DNA of 64,000 nt. Source: Amphibalanus amphitrite. Lineage: Eukaryota; Arthropoda; Thecostraca; Balanomorpha; Balanidae. The stretch covers positions 820,592-884,591 of the forward strand of contig NW_024881674.1 of assembly GCF_019059575.1 (NCBI RefSeq), read 5' to 3'. The number at the start of each line of letters is the position of its first letter. Position 1 is the first letter of the stretch. A program made the translations under genes and the position numbers. Below are positions 20,746 to 32,700 of the stretch, piece after piece. A model generated the notes under the pieces. It made no database searches. It was not told the DNA's origin and was given only the letters and a program-made list of their open reading frames with translations.

Positions 20746-23700
20746 ATGCCTAAGAGCAACAAACAATGGGCGTGGCGCATATCATTTGATGTTGCTTGTC
20801 TTCTCATAGGTAAGTGGACCGTGCTCGTTCGTTACCGTGCTGTGGCGTTCTGCTATGCCTGTAACGTGTGTCATCTGTTATGATGGTATATCTTACGAGT
20901 ATGTCTGAGTCATTTATCAGCATACATTTTTGGCGTTTCAATTACCTACCTTACTGTATGATAGGAATTTATATATTTCCTGCTCAAGTTGTGTGTGTTT
21001 TATTTTGGTGTAGATGGAGTACATCTTTTGAGCATCATTTTATGCATCGCATAATTTTTGTAACTGAAATGCATGACATGCTGACCACTATATTTGGCAG
21101 TCATTCAAATTTCAATGTAAACAAGAACATTGGTTCTAGACATGCTTTCAAAGCAAAATATTGACGCAATGAGGGATGCTATCTTCGGGCCGCCTTAGCC
21201 AGCATATTGTATTACAAGACCGAAGCTGTTTGGAAATATTGGCCGCATTTGTTAAAAATAGACTGCTATGGTTCCAAATAGAATGAAATCAAGCAAAATA
21301 GATTCTCATGAATAGACATGGAATAGAGTAACAATGGAATATTGACGCTGCTTGATGTGGAATGGCAACACATATTTTTACAATTACTAACACATATTTT
21401 TTTACAATTACTGAGTCAAAGGGAGGGTGAGGTGAATGTAGTCCCTGAGTTATTTAATTATGTGATAGAGGTTAAGGCAAAAGCCGTATGAGGTAAAGCG
21501 TTCAGTAGTCTGGCTAATTTTATCCGCATCTTTGAAAAGAGAGTAATCGAAGGCCAGCTAACCAAAGAGCAATCGCCGTCGGTTAGGTATTCTGTTTGGA
21601 GTATAACTGGCCTCGGGTAAGGCCGGTAAGGCCAGTTGCGGAGCTACGAAATCATCGGAGGTGCAACCTGCAAACGATCTTTCGACCTTCACTAACTCTA
21701 ATATATCGACACAATGCTTGCTTGTCATCGTTGATATTATACTAATAAGAAGCAGTTGTATGTCTATTTGTCAATGTTAATGAACAAATGAACGGTCATT
21801 GATCCGAACTCAGCTAAGATTAAAGATAATAATGAGTATGTCATTCAATGAGCATGTCTAATGTCTTACGGGATTTAGGGGCTTTGACGGATGTGTGTAT
21901 CGCCATCCATCGTTTACTTGTCGTTTCGTTTGCTACAAACATATTAATCGAGTCCCCAAAAGCACAGTCTGTCTCGACTGTTCTCGACGATAGCGATCAG
22001 CGAGGGCGTCGCCGTTTCATGAATAGAAAATCGCCTTGTCCTTTTCGCAGTGTTCGGCAGCATAGGCGGTTACAACCGGGTGCCGCCGCCTCAGACCGGG
22101 CTGTTTTGCGATGACCTCTCGATCCGATATCCGTATATTGCCAAAGACACAGTAACAGACGCCGCTCTCTATGTAGTGGGTGCCATCCTTCCCATCACTC
22201 TGGTAAGTTGACGTCGCCTCCTTGCCATGCGAGCCCACATGTGTAAATAACGCCTTCACTGGCTAACATGAGCGACACATTGGCCTGGCATGTGTCGGCA
22301 TTTTGCCAAACTGAAATGCTGACGAACTAACAAAATCTTTCGCGATTTCTCTTCTACGAGCCGTTCACATTTACAGCCTCTGTCCACCATGCAGTGGTGA
22401 TGGTTAAAGTAAATTAACTTTGTTTTTGGGCTCTGTAAAACTTTCAACGTGAATCGAGTGGGCGTGCCCACTGCACACCTCTGCATACGATTCCACCGGG
22501 GGCTGAATCTTATTCCATAAAGCGTATGGATTCTATCACATTCTCATTCTTCTGTGAGGGGCTGTCCTTTTGGGTGGCTTTTGCGCCGAGGAAACTTCCC
22601 GTTGCGATTTGAGTGCATGGAAGCGGTCAGGACAGGGTTGTGTAGCCTGCTGCCGTGCTCATCTCTTTGGCACTCTCCTGTTCATCGAGTGTTGCAGACC
22701 GATGTCTGTTTGTTTGGAGCGGAGGACAGCGGCTGCACTGAGTGCACGCTTACTCTGTGATCTGTCACTACGGGGGATGTTGGCTAGCGCTGACAGAGTG
22801 CACTGGATTATGTGTGTTTTGGGTGTTGCTGATAGCGAGTCTTCCTATTAACTATCCCTCTGGTGTTTTAGCAGTAGGTAGTAGCCGTACATAGGCAGTA
22901 AAAAACTAGGTAGTTTTTAAACCAGTTTTCATGCACGTCATCAGTCTGTCAATGCTCACAATTAGCGTAGGTTTGAAGAATTGATCATTTGAAAGTTTAT
23001 GCTCATTTGCTGACAACCTGAACATTTTAAGATGGCAGCATTCTAGGTGAGGTTGCATATTAAAACCGAGTAGGAATAATATGTATGCATATACTCCACC
23101 GATACACGCTGGAAAAGAACGAGTGCGTTTAGAGGCGCTGAGGCTTAATGATCTGTTTTTATACCAGAATCTCTCTTGGCGCGTTTGTATGCTTGGCCTG
23201 CTTTGACGGCCCATCTAGCGAGTCGCCATGCCCGAGTCGGTGCCTCCGCTGTGCTGTCTCGGACGACTCACTCTTGTCCCAGTCCGTCGGCGGGCGCCGC
23301 CCTGTCTCCGACTGCCTCTCCTGCCTCGGCCGTTGCCTCCGGGCGCCGGACAGAGGAGCACGCAGCTATGACCCGGCTCCGTCCCGTCTGTCTATTTCAG
23401 TGGGCTTCTCTGTGCTAGCGTTTTACCTGGCCGGCCGGCCGTTCGAGCGCGGCTTCTACTGTGACAATGAGTCGATCCGGTACCCGTACCACCACGGTAC
23501 CATCTCGTCCACCGTACTCTACTCGGTCGGGTTCGCACTCAATATGGTGGCGGTGAGTGTGGCCAGACAATCCACACCGGCGGCGGTGAGGCATCTTCGT
23601 CTGCCCCTCTTAACTAGCCTCGGCGACACGTGTAGATATCGGGCAGGTGTAGTGATAGTGACCATCCAGAGACTATCCCCCCCCCCCCCCCCAATGTGAT

Positions 23701-26700
23701 CCTCTGGTCTTATTTCCACTGTCATGTTTCACGGCACGCTGATACCCGCCTCTACCAGGTATTGGTGCTTGGGTTTCCATGGAAATGTCGTTGAACTTGC
23801 CAAATCTGTTAACATTTTCAGGAGAACCGAAGCGCCATTCCCTGGTAGTGGCGGGTAGCGACGGCCCGTGAAACGGCCCTGTTCGTCCGTGCTCCCCCCC
23901 CCCCCCCATCCCGGGCAGTCAGCGGATTGTATTATGGCAGGATGATTGCCAACATTTGCTCGCCGGCCAGTGTGGAGAGAAGGCTGTCCGGTGTCCGTTT
24001 TCAGCTATTCCATCTCGTACTCCGCTTCCCCTATTCGATTTCCTTATTGTCACATTCCCCTGGTGGCCGCTGTCCCTGATTTCCGCTGTCCTTGAATTCC
24101 GCCGTCCTTGATTTCCGCTGTCCTTGGTGTCCGCTGTCTGCCGGTCCGCTTCCCCTGCGGTCCGCTGTCCCTGTCCAGTGTTCACTCTCCGACAATCACG
24201 GGGGTAGTCAGGATAGCCGAACGGCCCAGCCAGGTGCGGAACGTCATACGTCGTGTCGCTTGACGTTCGATGTAAATGGCTTACACACGATTTAACGGTC
24301 TGTTTTGGTCTAATAACACGTGGTGAACAGGTTTGCAGCACCATAGATAGATCGAACTCACCCTAACCCAGCACCCGAAAAGTTAAAATTGACGAGGCAA
24401 TTTCTGTTTCTCGGTTTCCGCTTATGACTTCAACTGCTCGCATGTTTGTTGCATCTTATTTCGTTCCTTCCTTTACGTTTGCTGGATGACTAAGATCTGC
24501 CCGTCGTATTAGCTTTTTTCGTAGTTAGTAACGGTATGGCTTGATGATGTTGTCGAGCTCTTCCACGCAAATCTGTCGTTTCAAGCGTCGTCGCACGCGG
24601 CTTCTGATCCCAATCTTCGCCTCTTTTTCATCGCTTCACTCGACTAGGAAGAACTGTCGCTATTCTTCAAGGCCATAGGTGCTTTTACAGGATTTATCGA
24701 GTACGATTTATGATTTTTTCTTCGATTTATGATTTTCTCCTTCGATCCGGGCTGTCTCAAGTCAACAACTCTATCCACCATCGCTTGTTATCTGGCTGAT
24801 ATAAGGTGCAGCGTACCGAAATGAATGTCGGGTTAGTGTCGGTTCAGTCATCACTCCACCTCGCCACACCGCATTCCGCAAACGGCTCGCGTTGTGTGAG
24901 CGACCTCCGGCGTTCGCTGTGGTTGCCAAGGCCATGAACACTCGCCTGGTGGTGACTGTGCAGTTGGCTTGCACACACGGCTGTGTGCGTATGGTTGGGA
25001 CTTGAGAGAGGGCCACGCTACATAGGGCCTTGGAGCCACGTTGGCTGTACCGCTCGCCGTTCTGACTTTACAACTCCACACGAAATGTTGGTCGTCTGGC
25101 GCCCGACGTTGGGGAGTTATGTTCGCTGAACGCCGTGCTATTTCGATCGAACGTGCTGACACGCTGTCATTCGATCGGTGGAAAACCGGGTTGGCCCCAC
25201 CCATCCGCCTCGTCACTGTCACAGTGTGTGTGTGGGGGGGGGAGGGGTGCGTGATCCTGAGACTGTCATTCGGAGCGCAGCTTTACATACGGGTGCGTTC
25301 GGCTTCGCTCCACATTACGACCTCCGTTTTTTTTTCTGCTCTGTTTCCCAGTTCTAGTATACAGTGTATCCTGCTGACACTGGGGCCCTCTGAGCGTTGT
25401 TGGCCACCGGAGTGAATTTTCGCACAGATATAGTTCCTGCGTTAACCGGTCTATAACAGTCGCCTTTGAGGCTAAATAAATAATTGGCTGTTCCGGTACG
25501 GTAGAATTAGAAATATACTTATGTTGCATATTAAGAGAAAATGCACGAATTTGCCTCGGCCCTGATGTAATATTGGAACGTATTGCATGGGGCATGGACG
25601 CAATTCATGAAATATTGCCTCTTGGGGCAGTGCATATGTAATTTTACTATGGTGCAATCAAAAGCGTTTGACGGCTCCCGATGGGTAGGTTTAAAAATTA
25701 AGTGGAATGGTGGGGAGCGTGCCTCGCTATTCGGACTTGTGTGAATAGCGTCCATGTTAGCCCCCGAGCCTCTGACCAGTACGCTGGCTCTGGTGCCATG
25801 CAGGAAATTGCCGCCACTGATACCATGCAACGTTAAGTCACTCTTGCGTTATTGCGTATAATTCCAGAGCGAAACATGGGTCGCGTTTTGCTTTCAACAT
25901 TCCTTTCCTATTACGTTTACCGGCAATCTTGAGTTTGTATACGTATCATTTAGTGGTAATTTGGACAAGCCATTCCGATGGCATTTATTATTTATACTTA
26001 AAGGTAGTGTGCCAGCTTTCTTGGACCGTATGGAGTTAATGGCCCAGATAAGGAGAACCGGATTTTTAGAACTTATCCATACCTTCAAAACTCATGGAAA
26101 CGTCTTAAATTCTTCAAATTTTGAGTACCCCAGTGCGAAATTCGCCCCGACGGGTTGTCGGTCGTACCCCAACCACATTTCACACCACTATGAACAATAA
26201 ATGCACACACTGAAATCGCTATTACCGATATGCTCATCCAATCAAGTTTCGATAAACCCGTTCATCATCAGCTCCTGCGGTTTCGAACACGCCTGTTAGG
26301 TGGTGCGGTGGACCACGCCCAAAGTCAGGGCCCCGGTAACGTGAGGTAGCCGAGTCAGGGCAGCGTGCGCTGACCCAAGCCGGAGCCGCGCGTCCTCCCG
26401 GTGTCATGTGATAGCCCGGGGCCGCCGACTCGGCTACCTCACGTTACCGGGGCCCTGGCTTTGGGCGCGGCTTCTGCTCATACTTTGTGGTGCGGTGGTG
26501 GTGCGTCGGGCTGCGCGCTCTGACTTCGGCCAAGAAAAATGCGTCAGCTGATCATTGTCATTTCTGCCACTTGCGTGTGGTGAAATGGGGTCATAACTTA
26601 TAAGACGGCTTTATCATATCAATTATTTTACATAAAATCATATTTCAAACCATAAATAATGTTCGACAGCCAAATAAAAGAAACAATACCAAAACGGGCT

Positions 26701-29700
26701 TACAGTTTAAGGCTCGACATTGTGTTGTCTACGATTAGACAGCTGATAAATCATTCCCGTACGTCGTATGGTCGTAACACTATAATGACCTTTGCTTATT
26801 GTCACAAGTGCGCCGCATTCGCGATTGTTGCCCGACGCCTGTTTGCAGGTGAGCCCACTACAGTTGTTATACATATCTAAAAACCGATAAACTTTTAGGC
26901 GAAAAAGGCACTATTCCAGGCCCATTTTTTGATTTTGTTTGCGATATTAGGTAAAAACAGAAGCTTCTTATCCTAGGAAAAATAAAATGGGAAATCTTTC
27001 AAAGGTGGCACACTACCTTTAATACTAGTAGGTATGCTGGTAGATGCTTGTGGATTGGGAAACGGAAACATACATTTATACGTGCTTACGGAGGCCCACG
27101 ATGCACATGTGTTGGCGAACATGATGATATATTAATTTTACGGTTATGATCAGTTTATCCAAGTTATTCCGCACAACAGTTTTGGAAGTGCGGTGCTCTT
27201 AGGGAAAGTGTCAGTCGTATTGAAGGGCTTGTGCTACTGTGCAGTGTGCAAGCCTAATGTAAAGTTGCCTTTACCACCTCATAGCACATGCCATCACCGC
27301 GTCGCGCTGTATTCTTGCTACTTGCGCACTTTGCGTGGCCTCGACCATTTCTAGGAGCCAGGAGGTGCCTGTCCGCCTCCGGAGCGTCCAGGGACCAGTC
27401 GCGCACCATGCAGACCTCCACAGCCGCCGTGCGAGCTGTGCCCACCCTCCGGCGTGGTCCGCCCGCGCCCACAGCCTCCCTGTCCTCCATTGCAGTGGCC
27501 GTGCCGCTGCTGGTCTTCTTCACCGTTGGCCAGCCGTTCGAGCGGGGCTTTTTCTGTGACGACGAGTCCATTAGGTTTCCGCTGAAACCGGACACGATCA
27601 CGAACCTGGCCTGTTACGCCGTGGCTGTGACGCTCACTGTGATCATGGTAAGTGGCGGCGGCGGCCGCAGGCCCAGGGTCCCGTACCGTCCGTCCGCCCG
27701 CCCGCCCAGTCGCAGTAGCTTTTGTCGCCGGCCGCTGTCGGTCTCTGACTGCGGCCCGACGCGGTTCGTCATTCTTCACGTGGCATCTTTTGGCCATCTG
27801 TCTAACCCGTCCAGTACCCAGCAAAAGATTCCGATGAACATTCTCCGCTTCAATACTGATTCCTGACTGTCTTGCGACATTTTTTATAATTGTCTTCAAT
27901 CTTGTTCTACTAATTATATTCTTCTATCTTTATGTCCTATTTTTACACCTGCTTGGTGATATTTTTCTTAATTTTCTGCTCATAAATCTACCAATAGTTT
28001 TGCATCTACCTAACATGTTTCTCACTCTATTAGTCGTTAGTTCTGTCAGTCCTGCTTCGGCCGAGAAGAGTGGAGGGTCCGCATCTGCTTAGCCCCTCAG
28101 CTTGGCCACATCCGGCCTGTCTGCTTCACAACACCGCAGTCCTTGGAGTGCGACACCCGCTTCTGTGCATAGTCTGCGGTGACGGATTCCACCCAAGATT
28201 CCACCAGCCACCGGCTTTTCACCGCACAAATGCACAGGCGTGATGATGTGACGAACTGCGTCCGCCCAGCGACTGACAGATGTCCTGACCTGCGTTACGC
28301 TGGACCTGCTTGGGTCATGGGTCTTGGAATTCGCTCACGGCGGATTTGTTAGCTCACACAGTCTCCTGGTAACATAGTTGACATGTATACAACCCGCCGG
28401 AATTGCCACGACGTCCGGTTTGTTTATGTGCATTGCATGCTTGGATCAGTTGTAGTTTGCACAGGGGATAGTAAATGAAGTCGGCGAGAAAAGATTGATG
28501 TGCTTATATGTGGTTCAAACTCAAAGAAACACTGAAATCATCAAAATTAGATCATTAAAAAGAATCATCAAAATCATCAAAATTATTCATTTATCTTCTT
28601 ACTCAGTCGATTTGTTTTATGTTGTCGTTCTTCGCTATTGTTTGATGTGAACTTTCTTTTAATTGATCTAAACTGCTCATATTGGGTTACTGTACAGTTC
28701 ATAGCCGTGTTGCTATGTGATGCAGTGTGCGCTGAGCACTGTGCCTCGCTGTCTCAGTTAAGGTATACAGACATGATCCCCCATAGCTTCACTGAGGTTC
28801 GACATCTTGAAACCAAATGAACACTGTTCCGTATTGAAATTGTGTTCAAATTTTGGAGCAATTATAATGCATAACACAGATCAAAAAATGATTGTTCCGT
28901 ATTATTATACTTGTGTCAGCTGAAATACAAATTCGGAGCAATATCGGTTGGTTGCTGTCTTGCTGTTTGTGCCACTTTAACCTACGCCGTGCGTGGGTCG
29001 ACGTTCTTTGTACTTGGTGTGCGTATTTATTGGAAGCATGATTTCACCGAACATACTTGGCATGGGGACCATTTTAGAGCACGGTGATACCGACTTTAAT
29101 TATATTGAACGTGTGCATTTAGCACTTAAACTTGGCATGTAATGTGAACACGACTCACTCAAGGTGAACGAGAAGAATGAGTGTTATTAATTCGAAAGGA
29201 GATCCATGTAAGAGGTTTGTGTCCGGGGCTTTACGGGACAGTCCCGCGACCCCGTCCGTCCCCTACCACCCTCTCCTCTCCGAGCTCCTGTCGAGCTGCA
29301 CGAGAGGGTCGTCTATCTCCTCGGCGCCTCGGGCTACCCACATCCCTCTAAGTCAGGTCCCGCGTGTGACACACAGTCTCGTGCGCCGGTGGACCCGGGG
29401 TAACTACCGAACTGGTGACCGGGCCAGAAACATGTTACGCTCGTCCGCCTACCATCGTGCCGCTAATGGAATCCGGCCGGTGACTGTTTTTATGACGTCA
29501 TGGCCGCATTCACTGACGTCACGTAGCGATCAAGTGTCAGCGGTGCATACCAAGTACGGACGGTGAATCATTCTCCGGTCGCGATATAATGGTTTACGAC
29601 CTAATAGGCCGTGTTGTAGAGTTGCAATGTTTCCCCCAAAGGCTGCTACCGGCACCGCCCCGCCCCACAAAAATTTTCTGGGATACCGGCATGCTACCAC

Positions 29701-32700
29701 GCCCCAAGCAAAAACACCACCAAATTACCGGCATGCTAAAAAACCTGCATTGTTGATTCTAGCTTACCCCTACAAGAGATGCCACATTTTGGCAATTTCA
29801 GTAGGTACCCATCCCACCCAGCAGCCACTCTATCACAAAATGTATTTTGCAATGGCTAAGATTGTTGTTCTTACAATTTGATAACCTCTTAGTGTCCAAA
29901 GTTTGAATATATGCTAATAATTTTTTGTGCAAAACCAAAAATACCGGCATGCTACCGGCAAGACATGCCAGATACCACGAAAAAACCTGCGGTAGTGAAA
30001 AATTACCGGCATGCCGGTAGTGCGGTAGGGAAACTTTGCAACTCTACCGTGTTGGTCCGTGTGACGTTTGTATATTCGTGATTCATCTTCGTGACGTCAC
30101 AGCTACTCTCGAAAAGATGTAGGACATCGCGGTCCGCACAGCTGGTTCTATTGTTAGGTTGCTCGTTGCACATGCTGTGCTATCTAATCTTGCGAGAAAC
30201 CGCTCACATGTGGTTGCCTTCAGAACCGCGGATTGAGTACTTTCCGGGTGCCGGTATCAATCGCTCTGCAGCGGTATTGCAATTGTCGCGAGATATCGAG
30301 CAGTGCCCAGGAGTGACGCACAGCCGCATTGCATGTCACATTCTACTGAGCAGCGAGTATACACTGATATCATTCCTGTAATCCAATTACTACCGCTACG
30401 GAAATCTGAGATGGGGCCATGGTGCGGCTGGGGTGTTAGAATCAGTCTCCTCTTACCATTTTCACATTCACCCACGGCTCCGCTTTGTGGTCTACGTGGG
30501 CTGGGTCGAGGCTCTCTCGCCTCTGCAGACGGCTTGTGGCCCTGATCTTTGGCGTGACATCAGCTCAATGAAGATAACCGTCTCCGAGCGTACGCTGCCC
30601 AACGACAGACGATTGCAGAAGTCATGCGTGACTTGCAGCGGCGGTGGTGTTTGCGACTACTGCGCTCCCTCGAACCTTCAGAGAAGCTCGTTGTACCTCC
30701 CCACAAACTTTTTCCTATAGCAAACATTCGTACGCGATGGAATCTGCAGGGCTTTGTAAGGGTCTGTTAGCAGTCCACATGAGGATTGAAACCCATACAA
30801 GCTGGAGCGACTGCTCAGGCCTCGGGAGCACAGACACCGTTGCAATCGAGCCTTGCAGTTGTTCCGGCGGATTGATTGGCTAAGGCCCATTATCTGGCCT
30901 TCTGGTGGTTAGCAAGACTTCACTCGCCTATCAAAGGTTCAACTTGCAGCGTTGTAAATGCCGGGGTTTCCTAGTAGTATAAGTAAACCTTCCGCTCCCT
31001 GCAGTCAACTTATGGGTATTGTGTAAGCTTAGTTGTCCGTCGCAGTGCGGATGATGGACTTTGGATGGACGAATTTCATACACACAGGCTCCCATAGTAG
31101 ATGACACCTAACATGAGTGTATTTAAGGGTAATCCATTCCATAAGCAAACGCTCGCAGTCTGCAGAGGTGCCTTTGGCTGGACGTTCTGCCGGCTATGTC
31201 TGAGCGTGCTCTCTCGGATATTGACGCGAGGTCGTTGCTGTTTCGGAACCGGGTCAGACCGGGCTCTATTGATCGAGCCTGGCAGACCAGGCTGAGGGCA
31301 TATTGTACCGATACAGATAGAATGAAACAAATGCCACTTAGTTGAATGGGTGATGGTGAAGAGATCATCTTCGCATGCGCTCTGTCCTGATTACTAACAT
31401 CTACTGATAGACACATCTTGCATGAACTTTTAGCTTCCATGTTTGTCGTGTGGTTGGCGCATGAACTTCTTCATTGTGGCAGAAGGTGCTCTTTATTTCA
31501 CTGTGTCTTATCTTTATTTCACTGTCTCCAGTTGCTTACCTTGTTAGCTGGTGCTTGAATTTGGCGAATTACTGTTGCGCTCTCTTGTTTTTAGAGTGGT
31601 ATGCGAGTATTTATTCGCCGTAGCTGTGTCAGAGCGAGTAAACGCTTTTTAAATTTTGCATTATATTGTGTTTATTTATTTCCATGTGTACAAACATTGC
31701 ATATCACGCTGTTTTTTATTTACGTAGAGACAGTAAGGCAACTTGTCATTTATTCACGGTAAAAATGCATCATACGACTGTCTCCATGGTCGCAGTACCG
31801 TGGCACAAAACTAACAAGTGTGCCATGACTGTTGTGCAGATGTCGATAGTGGAGTACTTCCACTGCAAGCACTGCCACCGCCAGAAGACGATGGAGGTGT
31901 GCCGACTGAAGGTGCACCCGTGGTTCTGGGCCATCTACCAAATGGTGGGCGTGTTCGCGTTCGGCGCCGCCTGCTCCCAGCTCGCCACCGACATAGGTGA
32001 GACCAAACGAACAGCGGTTAGCCCCGAAACAACAGCCGTGTAGTCGAATAACAGCCGTGGGAATGTGGTGAGCTGCTCTTCGAATGACTAAATTTGCGGT
32101 CTTATCTCTTTTCTCTGGATGTTGCGGAGTCTGAGGCTCGATTGGCTATGTGATTTGTGACTTGAACTATTTTTATATAAATGGCTTTGAACCATGCCCT
32201 AGTTTTGTTTCGTTAGTATAATGTATGGTATTATATTTGCGCCTTGGAAACCGACTGCCGATAATCTGTAATCACAGATGGCTGGCTCGGTGCACTGCGG
32301 GCACCGATGGTCTCTGGGCCGCGACTATTCTATTCTGTCTCGGCTGGCCACATTACCCAGCCCCGGTGCCAAACGACGCTTCCTGGCTCCGGGCCGCCCG
32401 CCTCTCTCGCCCGTGACGTCAAACCACCCACCCATGGCCTGCTAGTTGTGTTGGTCATGGTGTGACGTCACTCGATATATGTGACGTCACCCGGTCAGCC
32501 GGAGTCCCGGGTGAGGGTCAGCCACCTTCGGCTCCCCGGGCGCCCCCCCCCCTTTGTTAGCTGAGATAGGTTCGGAGTCAGTGACGGTGAATGAAACCGA
32601 ATGATTACCTATGTGGGTCTTTGGACTCATGAACTCTGGATAATCGAAGGACACAGAACAGGCACCTATTGTTGTACCAAGTACCTCTATGATCAGATCA

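Noticed and set aside
29177-29566. 129-codon plus-strand ORF in the PLPP intron
   Set aside because: Low-information composition, no domain, and not compatible in phase with PLPP exons.
31076-31330. Minus-strand frame with [11 protein letters not shown], reminiscent of a LINE C terminus
   Set aside because: Only seven or so residues fit the pattern and the following FK motif is missing; it lies in a PLPP intron and is too weak to call.
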